Shown here: in pieces, positions 56,798 through 64,000 of the stretch | Layout of the letters: every line of letters begins with the position of its first letter | Numbering within the stretch: the stretch's first letter is position 1 | Position numbers and translations under genes: made by a program | The notes under the pieces: model-generated | What the model was told of the DNA's origin: nothing | What the model saw: only the letters and a program-made list of their open reading frames with translations | Databases searched by the model: none | From: VRUE01 sp963699225 | GTDB lineage: Bacteria; Actinomycetota; Thermoleophilia; Solirubrobacterales; 70-9 | Reading direction: 5' to 3' | Length of the DNA stretch: 64,000 nt | Assembly: GCA_963699225.1 (NCBI GenBank) | Contig: OY969423.1 | Span: 2,774,738-2,838,737, forward strand

Positions 56798-58366
56798 ATG
56801 GTCAAGATCCGTTACGCCATTCCAGTCATTGTCGCGATCGTGGCGCTCTTTGTCGCCGGTTGCGGCAGTAGTAGCAGCAGCGATTCGTCCTCTAGCTCGG
56901 ACCTCGCCAACCTCGCCTCGCCCGGCTCGCTCGTCTTCGCCGAAGGCCAGCTGCAGCCGAAGGGCGAACTGAAGCAAAACGTCGACTCGGTCGCCAAGGT
57001 CTTCACCGGCGGCGAAGGTCTTGGTGCCTTCGTCATCTCCGAACTCGAAAGCTCGGCGCGCCAGGACGGCGAATCGCTTGATTTCGCCAAGGAAGTCGAA
57101 CCATGGCTGGGTGAAAAGGGTGGCGTCGCCTTCGAACGTCTCAAGGGCGGCGAACTCTCCGAACCGCTGATCGCGATCGAGTCCACCAATACCGCCGCGG
57201 CGCAGACCTTCATCGACAATCGCACCAAGCAGGGCAAGAACCCCTCGAAGGACGTCTCCTACGAAGGCGTCGATTTCAAGGTCGGCGGCCCCGAAGACAA
57301 CGCGGTCGGCTTGATCGGCGAAACGGTCGTTCTGGCCCAGAGCGAAAAGGAATTCAAAGCGGCCGTCGACGCCTCGAAGGGCGAATCGCTTGGTGGCGAA
57401 GACCGCTTCCAGGAGGCGATTGCCAACGCCTCGAATGGCAGCTTCGCCGATATCTACGTCGACATCGGCGGGATCATCGACCAGTCTGAAAACGGGGAAA
57501 AAGCGGACCAGGCCAAGGGAGCGCTGCAAGCTGCCGGCATCGACGCGACCGAAGCCACCGCGGTGGCCAGCGTCATCCCCCAGGCGAATCAGATCGTGGT
57601 CGATCTGAGCGGTGAGCTGAACGGCCAGAAGGCCCCGGTGGGCGACACCTCGAAGCTGCTTGGCTCGCTCCCCGCCGGCTCCTTCGCGGCCCTCTCCTTC
57701 TCCGAATTTGGCGGACAGCTGGAAGAAGCAATCGACAACGTCGATGAAGAAGGAATACCTCCCAACCTCAAGCCAGGCGAACTGAAGAGCACTCTTTCCC
57801 AGGCTGGGATCGACCTCGACAAGATCGCCGGCTCACTCGAAGAAGGTGCTCTCTTCGCCGAAGGGTCGAACCTCAAGAGCCTCAGCGGCGCACTGGTCGT
57901 GACCAGCAAGTCCAGTGAAGCGGCCGACGCGATCGCCAGTCTCGGCACGCTGTTGCGGAGCGCTCGCATTCCGGGCTTCACCGCGGTAAGTGGCAAGGCG
58001 AGCGGGTTCTCGATCACCAGTAGCGAACTCGGTGGCAAGCCAATCGTCGTCGTCGCCAAAGAAGACCGGGTCGCGGTTGGCTACGGCCTGGCGCCCGCCT
58101 TGGCCGTCCTCAACGGTGGTTCGGGGGCAACCCTTTCGAGTACCTCCGGCTACAAGTCGGCGGTCTCGGCGCTGGGCAAGACGCCGATCAGCGCCTACAT
58201 CGATGGCCCGGCGGCGCTGCAGCTTGCCGAAGCCCTCGTTCCCCGTTCGAAAACAGACTTCTGGGAAGCAGTTCCCTACTTGAAGAAGATCAGCTACATC
58301 GGCATCGGTCGTGGCTCTAGCGACGAAGTGGCGACGGCGAAGCTGATCGCGGGCGTCGGCAAATAG
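56798..58366 (+). CDS. DUF3352-like lipoprotein
   Basis: 522 residues. A lipoprotein signal (IPVIVAIVALFVAGC, lipidated Cys22) is followed by a Ser/Asp linker. The long extracellular part has PGSLVFAEGQLQPKGELKQN near the start and repeated alpha/beta units (LGEKGGVAFERL; DVSYEGVDFKV; LPAGSFAALSFSEFGGQLEE), in line with DUF3352. Function unknown. Like the 10-18 kb secreted genes it writes Glu mostly as GAA, in contrast to glmS just upstream. It lies between glmS and acpS without overlap. Confidence 0.78.
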   Translation: MVKIRYAIPVIVAIVALFVAGCGSSSSSDSSSSSDLANLASPGSLVFAEGQLQPKGELKQNVDSVAKVFTGGEGLGAFVISELESSARQDGESLDFAKEVEPWLGEKGGVAFERLKGGELSEPLIAIESTNTAAAQTFIDNRTKQGKNPSKDVSYEGVDFKVGGPEDNAVGLIGETVVLAQSEKEFKAAVDASKGESLGGEDRFQEAIANASNGSFADIYVDIGGIIDQSENGEKADQAKGALQAAGIDATEATAVASVIPQANQIVVDLSGELNGQKAPVGDTSKLLGSLPAGSFAALSFSEFGGQLEEAIDNVDEEGIPPNLKPGELKSTLSQAGIDLDKIAGSLEEGALFAEGSNLKSLSGALVVTSKSSEAADAIASLGTLLRSARIPGFTAVSGKASGFSITSSELGGKPIVVVAKEDRVAVGYGLAPALAVLNGGSGATLSSTSGYKSAVSALGKTPISAYIDGPAALQLAEALVPRSKTDFWEAVPYLKKISYIGIGRGSSDEVATAKLIAGVGK

Positions 58367-58373
58367 GCCGAGA

Positions 58374-58730
58374 ATGAGCTCGGGCGTCGGGATCGACCTG
58401 CTCGAGATCGATCGTTTGGAGCGGGCGCTGGAGAGGCATCCGCGATTGGCTAAGCGCGTCTTCACGCAGGCAGAGCGCGACTACGCCGGCGAACGAGCCC
58501 GGCCCGCACGGCACCTGGCTGCCCGCTTTGCCGCCAAGGAGGCGGTGGTCAAGGCACTTGGTCTCAGTGGCGGCTTCGGCCTGGCTCAGATCGAGGTGGT
58601 CGCGGGCGAGCCGCCGACGGTGAAGTTGGCTGGCGCCGCCGCCGAGGCGGCGGCCGGGCGGCGCGTCGCGGTCTCGCTGACGCACTCGCGCGATTTTGCG
58701 GCCGCGGTCGCCATCGTCGACACTGTTTGA
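58374..58730 (+). CDS. acpS: Holo-[acyl-carrier-protein] synthase
   Basis: 118 residues. GVGIDLLEIDRLERALERHP (metal Asp), RVFTQAERDYAGERARPARH, LAARFAAKEAVVKALGL (metal Glu, catalytic Lys) and VAVSLTHSRDFAAAVAIV are the complete AcpS series. It attaches 4'-phosphopantetheine to ACP. It starts eight bases after the lipoprotein gene, and its TGA lies within the possible TTG start of nnr. Confidence 0.95.
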   Translation: MSSGVGIDLLEIDRLERALERHPRLAKRVFTQAERDYAGERARPARHLAARFAAKEAVVKALGLSGGFGLAQIEVVAGEPPTVKLAGAAAEAAAGRRVAVSLTHSRDFAAAVAIVDTV

Positions 58731-58732
58731 GA

Positions 58733-60199
58733 ATGGAGTCGTGGCTCAGCCCCCTCTTCGACGCTGATGGCATTCGCGCTGTAGATCGCTGGGCGATCGA
58801 GGAGCAGGGCATTCCCGGCGCCGACTTGATGGAGGCAGCGGGTACGGCGCTGGCCGAGGCCGTCGCGGGCCTGAGCCCACAGGGGCCGGTGCGGATCGTC
58901 TGCGGCAAGGGCAACAACGGTGGCGACGGTCTGGTCGCGGCGCGGCGCTTGCGCGATCTCGGCTTCGGGGTCGAGACGCTTGAGCTGGAGAAGTCCGAGC
59001 CAGGCGACTTCGACTCCTGGCTGCGGGGGTCGGGCGCGGTGGTCGACGCGATCTTCGGCACCGGCTTCAAGGGTGCGGCGCGCGAGCCGGCCTCCGGCGC
59101 GATCGAGGCGATCAACCGCTGCGATGCCCCCGTGATCGCCTGCGACATCGCCTCCGGGGTCGATGCCTCGAGCGGCGAGGTCGAGGGAGTCGCGGTGGAG
59201 GCGGATCTCACGATCAGCTTCCACGCCGCCAAGCTCGGCCACCGCATCGCGCCCGGCAAGTGGCACACGGGCGAGTTGCGAGTCGAGCCGATCGGCATCC
59301 CTGACGGCGCGCCGAGCGCGCCAGCGGGGGGGACGATTGGGCTCAGTGTCCTCGGCCAGCTCCCCCGACGGGGATCGCGCTCGACCAAGTTCAGCTCCGG
59401 CCAAGTGGTGATCGCGGGCGGGTCGAGGGGGCTGACGGGGGCGGTGCGGATGTCGTCGCTGGCGGCGATTCGAGCCGGCGCCGGCTACGCGACGGTCGCG
59501 GTCCCGGCCGACCTCGAGGCGATCTTCGAGAGCTCGCAACCCGAGGTGATGTCGGTTGGCTGCCCGGGGGGCGATGGCGCCTTGGCGCCGGCCGGCCTGA
59601 AGGCGATCCGCAAGACCTTTGAACGCGCTGCGGCGGGCGTGCTCGGGCCCGGGATGGGCCGTGACCCCGGCAGCGTCGAGCTGGCCCGCGAAGCGGTTGC
59701 CGCAATCGAAGCACCGCTAGTGATCGACGCCGATGGCCTCAACGCCTTCGCCGGCGAGATCGCTCTGCTCGGCGAGCGCAGTGCCCCGACCGTCCTCACC
59801 CCGCACGCGGGGGAGCTGGGCCGGCTCCTCGGCCGCTCCGCGGAGGAGATTGCCGCCAGGCGGCTCTCTGCGGCACGTGAGGCCGCCACGGCGGCTGGGG
59901 CGATCGTTGTGCTCAAGGGCGACGACACGATCGTCACCGACGGCGAACGGGTAGCGGTTAACGCGCTTGCCGCCCCGGCCCTGGCGACCGCCGGCACCGG
60001 CGACGTACTTTCCGGCATCACGGCGGCGATGCTCGCCCGCGGGCTCGAGCCGTTCGCGGCCGCCTGCGCGGCGGTGCTCACCCACGCCCGCGCCGGTCGC
60101 GACGCCGCCTGCAGGATCGGTCTGGCTGAGTCGGTGATCGCCACCGACGTGATCGACTCGATCCCGGCGGGAATGCGTGCCGCCGTGCCGGTCGAATAA
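58733..60199 (+). CDS. nnr: Bifunctional NAD(P)HX epimerase / ADP- or ATP-dependent dehydratase
   Basis: 488 residues. The N-terminal YjeF_N epimerase has LMEAAGTALAEAVAGL, VCGKGNNGGDGLVAARRL and ACDIASGVDASSGEVEGVAV. The C-terminal carbohydrate-kinase-like dehydratase has VIAGGSRGLTGAVRMSSLAA, LGPGMGRD, VIDADGLNAF, LTPHAGELGRLLG and TAGTGDVLSGITAAMLARG. It repairs hydrated NAD(P)H. ATG 58733 is chosen; TTG 58727 overlaps the acpS stop (TTGA). Confidence 0.93.
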   Translation: MESWLSPLFDADGIRAVDRWAIEEQGIPGADLMEAAGTALAEAVAGLSPQGPVRIVCGKGNNGGDGLVAARRLRDLGFGVETLELEKSEPGDFDSWLRGSGAVVDAIFGTGFKGAAREPASGAIEAINRCDAPVIACDIASGVDASSGEVEGVAVEADLTISFHAAKLGHRIAPGKWHTGELRVEPIGIPDGAPSAPAGGTIGLSVLGQLPRRGSRSTKFSSGQVVIAGGSRGLTGAVRMSSLAAIRAGAGYATVAVPADLEAIFESSQPEVMSVGCPGGDGALAPAGLKAIRKTFERAAAGVLGPGMGRDPGSVELAREAVAAIEAPLVIDADGLNAFAGEIALLGERSAPTVLTPHAGELGRLLGRSAEEIAARRLSAAREAATAAGAIVVLKGDDTIVTDGERVAVNALAAPALATAGTGDVLSGITAAMLARGLEPFAAACAAVLTHARAGRDAACRIGLAESVIATDVIDSIPAGMRAAVPVE

Positions 60200-60208
60200 C
60201 CTCGCGCC

Positions 60209-60673
60209 ATGAAGACGGCCGCTGAGATCATGGATGCCGACGTGCCCACCGTCTCGCCCGAGGCCGACGCCCGGGCGGCGATCGAGCTGCTGGCAAGGAC
60301 CGAGATCGGCGCTCTGCCGGTAATCGACAGGGACCGCAAGGTGGTCGGCATCGTCAGCGAGTCGGACCTGATCCTCAGCGATGAGGAAGCTGACCTGCAC
60401 CTGCCCCACTACCTCAACATCATGGGTGGGATCGTCTTCGTCGGTTCGATGAAGGGCTTTGAGAAGCGCCTCGACAAGGCCTTCGCGACCAAAGTGTCGG
60501 AGCTGATGACCGCCGATCCGATCGTCGCTCGCAGCGAGGACGACGCCGAGACCGTCGCCCGCACGATCGCCGAGAAGCACCACAACCACCTGCCGGTTGT
60601 CGACGGCGAGGGGCGCCTCGCCGGGCTCGTCACCCGGGCCGACGCGTTGGCCGCGCTCGTCGCCAGCGATTAG
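60209..60673 (+). CDS. Two-CBS-domain protein
   Basis: 154 residues. CBS 1: MKTAAEIMDADVPTVSPEAD, ALPVIDRDRKVVGIVSESDL. CBS 2: VSELMTADPIVARSEDDAET, HLPVVDGEGRLAGLVTRADA. The pair would form a Bateman module binding an adenine nucleotide. No effector domain is attached, so the partner is unknown. It sits between nnr and alr. Confidence 0.88.
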   Translation: MKTAAEIMDADVPTVSPEADARAAIELLARTEIGALPVIDRDRKVVGIVSESDLILSDEEADLHLPHYLNIMGGIVFVGSMKGFEKRLDKAFATKVSELMTADPIVARSEDDAETVARTIAEKHHNHLPVVDGEGRLAGLVTRADALAALVASD

Positions 60674-60677
60674 CCCG

Positions 60678-61787
60678 ATGGAGCGGGCAGTCGCCCGGAT
60701 CGACCTTGGCGCCGTCGAGCGCAACTGCGCGCGGCTGAAAGGCGAGCTGGGCGCCAACAGCGAGCTCTGCGCAGTGATCAAGGCCGACGGCTACGGCCAC
60801 GGTGCCGATGGCTGCGCGACGGCGGCGCTTGCCGGTGGCGCGACCCGCCTCGCCGTCGCCACCGGCTCTGAGGCGGCCCTGATTGGCCGTCGCTTCCCCC
60901 AGGTGCCGTTGCTGGCGATGGGCGCGCTCACCCCCGGCGATCTCGAGGACGCGCTTGCCGCCGGTGCCGAAATATCCGTTTGGCGCGAGGGCTTCCGTGC
61001 CTTCGCCAGCGCTCGCGGCCGGGCGCAGGGGCGGCGGGTGCGGGTGCACGTCAAGTTCGACAGCGGCATGGGTCGGCTCGGCAACTCCGACGAGGCGGAG
61101 GTGCTGGCGCTCGCCCGCGCCTGTGCCGAGGACCCGCACCTCGTCCTGGTGGGGATCTGGACCCACTTCGCCACCGCCGACGAACCGGACTCCGAGTTCT
61201 TCGATCAGCAGCTCGAGCGCTTCGCCACAGTTGCCGCGGCGGTCAAGGCCGAGTTCCCGGAGGTCACCGCGCACGCTGCCAACAGCGCCGCGGTCTTTCG
61301 CGATCGCCGCGCCCACTTCGACATGGCTCGCTGTGGCGTCGCCATCTACGGGCTCGACCCTTTTCAGGGCGACCCGACCGAGCGCGGGCTCGAGCCGGCG
61401 CTCTCGCTGCGCTCCTACGTCGCCGACGTCAAGCGCTTCCCGGCCGGCACGAGCGCCGGCTACGGGCAGACCTGGCGCGCCCCGGTCGAGACCTGGGTAG
61501 GCGTCCTGCCGCTCGGCTACGGCGACGGCGTGCGGCGGGGGCTCTCCAACAACGCCGAGGTGCTGATCCGCGGCCGCCGCCACCCGCTGGTCGGCACGGT
61601 ATCGATGGACAACATCACGGTCGACCTTGGACCCGAGACCGAGGTCGAGCCCGGCGATGAAGTGGTGCTGATCGGCAGCCAGGGTGAGGAGTCGATTCGC
61701 AGCGAGGAGGTGGCCGGGCGCCTGGGCACGATCAACTACGAGGTCACCTGCGGGATCTCGTCCAGGGTGCAGCGGGAGCACCTGTGA
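60678..61787 (+). CDS. alr: Alanine racemase
   Basis: 369 residues. PLP lysine in CAVIKADGYGHGADGCA near residue 35; HVKFDSGMGRLG, THFATADEPDSEFFDQQLER, AHAANSAAVFRDRRAHFDMA and RCGVAIYGLDPFQ; the opposing catalytic Tyr in TSAGYGQTWRAP and VGVLPLGYGDGVRRGLSN; VSMDNITVDLG. It makes D-alanine for peptidoglycan. ATG 60678 gives MERAVARIDLGAVERNCARL; the longer frame upstream lies in the CBS gene. Confidence 0.95.
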   Translation: MERAVARIDLGAVERNCARLKGELGANSELCAVIKADGYGHGADGCATAALAGGATRLAVATGSEAALIGRRFPQVPLLAMGALTPGDLEDALAAGAEISVWREGFRAFASARGRAQGRRVRVHVKFDSGMGRLGNSDEAEVLALARACAEDPHLVLVGIWTHFATADEPDSEFFDQQLERFATVAAAVKAEFPEVTAHAANSAAVFRDRRAHFDMARCGVAIYGLDPFQGDPTERGLEPALSLRSYVADVKRFPAGTSAGYGQTWRAPVETWVGVLPLGYGDGVRRGLSNNAEVLIRGRRHPLVGTVSMDNITVDLGPETEVEPGDEVVLIGSQGEESIRSEEVAGRLGTINYEVTCGISSRVQREHL

Positions 61788-61809
61788 GCGTCGAACGCGA
61801 GGTTCTCCA

Positions 61810-63228
61810 ATGAGCGCCACCGAGCGGCTCGCCGCGGCGCCGCCGGTGGTCCTTGCCCGCGGCGCTCTGGATGGGCGGGACGGGATCTGGATCGCCGGGG
61901 GCGCCGTCCGCGACGCGGCGCTCGGACGCGGCGTGGTCGACCTCGACCTCGCCGTCGCCGGCGACCCGGCGCCGGTCGCCAAGGCGATCGCCCGGGCGGG
62001 AGCGGGGCATTCCTTCGAGCTCTCCGCCGAGTTCGCGACTTGGCGTACGGTCGCCGCGGACCACAGTTGGCAGATCGACGTCACCGCGCTGCGCGGCGCG
62101 ACGATCGAGGCCGACCTGGGGGAGCGCGACTTCACGATTGGGGCCATCGCCGTGCCCCTTGCCGGCGGTGAGCCGCTCGACCCCTTTGGCGGTCTCGCCG
62201 ACCTCGAGCGCGGCCGGCTGCGGACGGTGAGCGATCGCAGCTTCGTGACCGATCCGCTGCGCCTGCTGCGCGCTGCCCGCTTCGCCGCCGGTCTGGAGCT
62301 GGAGATCGAGCCGGCGACGGTGGCCCTGGCGCGGTCGGAAGCGCCCCGCGCCGGCGAGCCCGCCGGCGAGCGCCAGCTGGTCGAGCTGCGCAAGCTGGTC
62401 GGCGGCCCCGATCCGCTGCGCGGCATGCAGCTGCTCGATGACCTCGGCCTCACCGCCATCGTCCTGCCCGAGCTGGAGGCGCTGCGTGGGGTCGAACAGG
62501 GGCCCAACCACCACCTCGACGTCCACGGCCACACGATGGCCGTGCTCGCCCACGCGCTCGAGGTCGAGCGCGATCTGGATCGCTTCGGTGGCGAGCGCGG
62601 CGATGAGCTACGGGAACTGCTCGACGAGCCGCTCGCTGACGAGATGAGTCGCGGCACGGCGCTGCGCTTCGGTGCTCTCCTGCATGACATCGGCAAGCCG
62701 GCGACCCGTTCGGAAAGGGACGGTTTCGTCACCTTCGTCGGCCACGACCGCGATGGCGTCGGGATCGTCGGTGCGCTCTGCGGGCGCCTGCGCGCCAGCC
62801 GCGTCCTTACCCGTCACCTCCAGGACCTGACCCTGCACCACCTCCGCCTCGGCTTCATGGTCCACGAGGCCCCCCTGCCACCGCGGCGCGTCCACGAGTA
62901 CCTGCGCGCGACCGAGCCAGTCAGCGCCGACATCACCCTGCTGACGATCGCCGACCGGCTCTCCGCCCGCGGCTCCGGCCCGTTCGCGACCGAGGAGGCA
63001 ATCGAGGCCCATCTTGCCCTGGCCCAGCGGATGCTCGCCGACGCGCTCGACTGGCGCCGCGAAGGCCCGCCCCAGCCGCTCCTGCGCGGCGATGAGCTGG
63101 CCGCCGAGCTCGGCGTCGGCGAGGGCCCCGAGCTCGGCGAGCTGCTGGCCGAGCTGGAGGCGGCGCAGTACGCGGGCGAGGTGGGAAGTCGCGAGGAGGC
63201 GCTCGCTCATCTGCGTCGTCAAAGCTGA
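61810..63228 (+). CDS. CCA-adding/poly(A) polymerase-family nucleotidyltransferase with HD domain
   Basis: 472 residues. The class II nucleotidyltransferase core has the flexible loop IAGGAVRDAALGRGVVDLDL (GGxVRD and the DxD-type acid pair). ERDFTIGAIAVPL and FVTDPLRLLRAARFAAGLEL follow. The HD domain shows HGHTMAVLAHALEV and FGALLHDIGKPATR. It either completes tRNA 3' CCA or adds poly(A); family members cannot be separated safely by sight. ATG 61810 lies 22 bases after alr. Confidence 0.87.
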   Translation: MSATERLAAAPPVVLARGALDGRDGIWIAGGAVRDAALGRGVVDLDLAVAGDPAPVAKAIARAGAGHSFELSAEFATWRTVAADHSWQIDVTALRGATIEADLGERDFTIGAIAVPLAGGEPLDPFGGLADLERGRLRTVSDRSFVTDPLRLLRAARFAAGLELEIEPATVALARSEAPRAGEPAGERQLVELRKLVGGPDPLRGMQLLDDLGLTAIVLPELEALRGVEQGPNHHLDVHGHTMAVLAHALEVERDLDRFGGERGDELRELLDEPLADEMSRGTALRFGALLHDIGKPATRSERDGFVTFVGHDRDGVGIVGALCGRLRASRVLTRHLQDLTLHHLRLGFMVHEAPLPPRRVHEYLRATEPVSADITLLTIADRLSARGSGPFATEEAIEAHLALAQRMLADALDWRREGPPQPLLRGDELAAELGVGEGPELGELLAELEAAQYAGEVGSREEALAHLRRQS

Positions 63229-63309
63229 AGGGAGCGCCGAGCGAGCAAGCAATCCATATCTGACTCCGTTGCGCAGCGAGCGTGGCGCGACTGTTATGTT
63301 CCCTGCCGC

Positions 63310-63528
63310 ATGGCGAAAGAGGAGAAGATCGAGATGGAGGGCGAGATCACTGAGGCCCTCCCCAACACGATGTTCCGGGTCAAACTGGACAACGACCACG
63401 ATGTGCTCGGCCATATCTCCGGCAAGATGCGCCGCCACTACATCCGGATCCTCCCCGGCGACCGGGTGAAGATCGAGCTTTCGCCGTATGACCTCGACCG
63501 GGGTCGCATCACCTACCGCTACAAATAG
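63310..63528 (+). CDS. infA: Translation initiation factor IF-1
   Basis: 72 residues, the exact IF-1 length. MAKEEKIEMEGEITEALPNT, MFRVKLDNDHDVLGHISGKM, RRHYIRILPGDRVKIELSPY and DLDRGRITYRYK are typical. Here infA stands apart from the usual rpmJ/rpsM ribosomal cluster. It may be an additional copy or a relocated single gene. The 81-base upstream spacer shows no clear promoter. Confidence 0.96.
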   Translation: MAKEEKIEMEGEITEALPNTMFRVKLDNDHDVLGHISGKMRRHYIRILPGDRVKIELSPYDLDRGRITYRYK

Positions 63529-63535
63529 GCCCGCC

Positions 63536-63961
63536 GTGAGCGAGTCGCGTTTTCGCATCGGTCCCGAGATCGTCCACGAGACGGTTGACGGCGAGGTGAT
63601 CGCGATCGACCTCGCCAACGGCAGCTACTACAGCCTTGCCGGCAGTGGGCCGGCAATCTGGGGGCTGCTCGCCCACGGGGTCAGCGAGGCAGAGATCGGT
63701 GCGGCCCTCGCCGGCCGGTTTGAGGCTAGGCAAGCCGAGATTGGCCCGGCCGTGTCGGCGCTGCTCGGTCAGTTGCAGGAGAACAGCTTGATCGTGAGCG
63801 AGGCCGACATCCCGGCGGGACCTGCGGCGATCGACGACTCGATCGAGAAGGAGCCCTTCGAGCCCCCGCGCCTGGAGCGCTATACGGACATGAAGGACTA
63901 CTTCCTGCTCGACCCGATCCACGAGGTCGACACGGCCGGCTGGCCGCGGCCGGCGGCCTGA
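63536..63961 (+). CDS. PqqD-like peptide-binding protein with conserved acidic tail
   Basis: 141 residues, GTG start. Residues ~1-90 are PqqD-like (IVHETVDGEVIAIDLANGSY, YSLAGSGPAIWGLLAHGVSE, SALLGQLQENSLIV), the RiPP recognition-element fold. Then follows an acidic/aromatic tail (PPRLERYTDMKDYFLLDPIH, EVDTAGWPRP). I associate tails with DPIH-x-VD-x2-GWP with peptide-modification clusters of actinobacteria, where they may be the modified or leader part; this is from memory. Eight bases after infA. The partners would lie beyond the window. Confidence 0.75.
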   Translation: MSESRFRIGPEIVHETVDGEVIAIDLANGSYYSLAGSGPAIWGLLAHGVSEAEIGAALAGRFEARQAEIGPAVSALLGQLQENSLIVSEADIPAGPAAIDDSIEKEPFEPPRLERYTDMKDYFLLDPIHEVDTAGWPRPAA

Positions 63962-63964
63962 CGC

Positions 63965-64000
63965 GTGCCGGGGCGGCCGGCTGGGCCGACGGCCGAGGCA
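63965..64000 (+). CDS. Start of a next gene, cut by the window end
   Basis: GTG 63965 opens a frame (VPGRPAGPTAEA...) that runs off the window three bases after the PqqD-like stop. Too short to identify. Confidence 0.25.
   Translation, partial: MPGRPAGPTAEA

Noticed and set aside
60630..62732. 700-codon minus-strand frame opposite alr and the CCA/poly(A) polymerase gene
   Set aside because: Both plus-strand genes have full catalytic motifs. The antisense frame is low-complexity Arg/Ser/Pro text.

Overview
The window reads as chromosomal DNA of a high-GC Gram-positive bacterium. It is most likely an actinomycete-phylum member of the Thermoleophilia/Solirubrobacterales type; this is inference, since no rRNA gene is present. 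The main pointers are the complete CysO-dependent cysteine pathway (MoeZ-like, CysO, CysM, Mec), a GuaB3-type IMP dehydrogenase relative, two AbiEi-like/DUF559 proteins, and very large secreted propeller/repeat proteins with Lys/His/Arg-rich tails. Genes are tightly packed, often with stop/start overlaps, and GTG or TTG starts are frequent. No gene-free stretch exceeds 300 bases. The longest are about 254 bases before rplM and about 194 bases before the collagen-like gene, and both hold promoter and hairpin signals. I saw no tRNA, rRNA, CRISPR array or insertion sequence.

Layout, left half. At 1-4.1 kb lies a VOC protein end and an Fe-S assembly cluster (Rrf2 regulator, sufC, sufS, sufU) without sufB/sufD and with an inverted SanA-like gene inside it. 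At 4.2-9.1 kb lies a two-component system overlapping a drug-efflux type transporter, split by an inverted AbiEi-like/DUF559 gene, then htpX with a clear terminator. At 9.1-19.5 kb lies a secreted-protein locus: a collagen-like protein, a 1261-residue NHL/FN3-like/PD40-like protein and a 1101-residue Cys-containing repeat protein, bounded by three related TetR regulators and carrying two homologous promoters. At 19.5-24.4 kb is the cysteine module; moeZ-cysO and cysM share an identical 20-base promoter element. At 24.3-32.4 kb come a frameshifted gene, a DUF1802 gene, hyuBA, nadB (no usual start codon), a coiled-coil protein and a glycosyltransferase.

Layout, right half. At 32.4-37 kb: a Flp-like pilin, a VapBC pair, rph-rdgB-CDF transporter, a second AbiEi-like/DUF559 gene and a 49-residue membrane protein. 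At 37-47 kb: a roadblock-like protein, tldD/tldE, HU-pyrF (CTG start), LysM, a D-Ala-D-Ala carboxypeptidase, a PfkB sugar kinase, guaB3-guaA. After guaA come a 101-base near-perfect palindrome and a nine-helix protein with GxGD protease signatures. At 47.9-51 kb a TetR-controlled operon encodes two alpha/beta hydrolases and a metallo-lactonase-like enzyme. From 51 kb to the end are housekeeping genes: an M23 peptidase, rplM-rpsI (S9 with a long acidic extension), glmM-glmS, a DUF3352 lipoprotein, acpS, nnr, alr, a CCA/poly(A) polymerase-like gene, infA, and finally a PqqD-like gene that may open a peptide-modification cluster beyond the window.

The strongest leads for new biology are the TetR-bounded secreted-protein locus, the presenilin/SPP-like protein next to the palindrome, the AbiEi-like/DUF559 single-gene proteins, the shared operator of the cysteine genes, and the non-AUG starts of nadB and pyrF.
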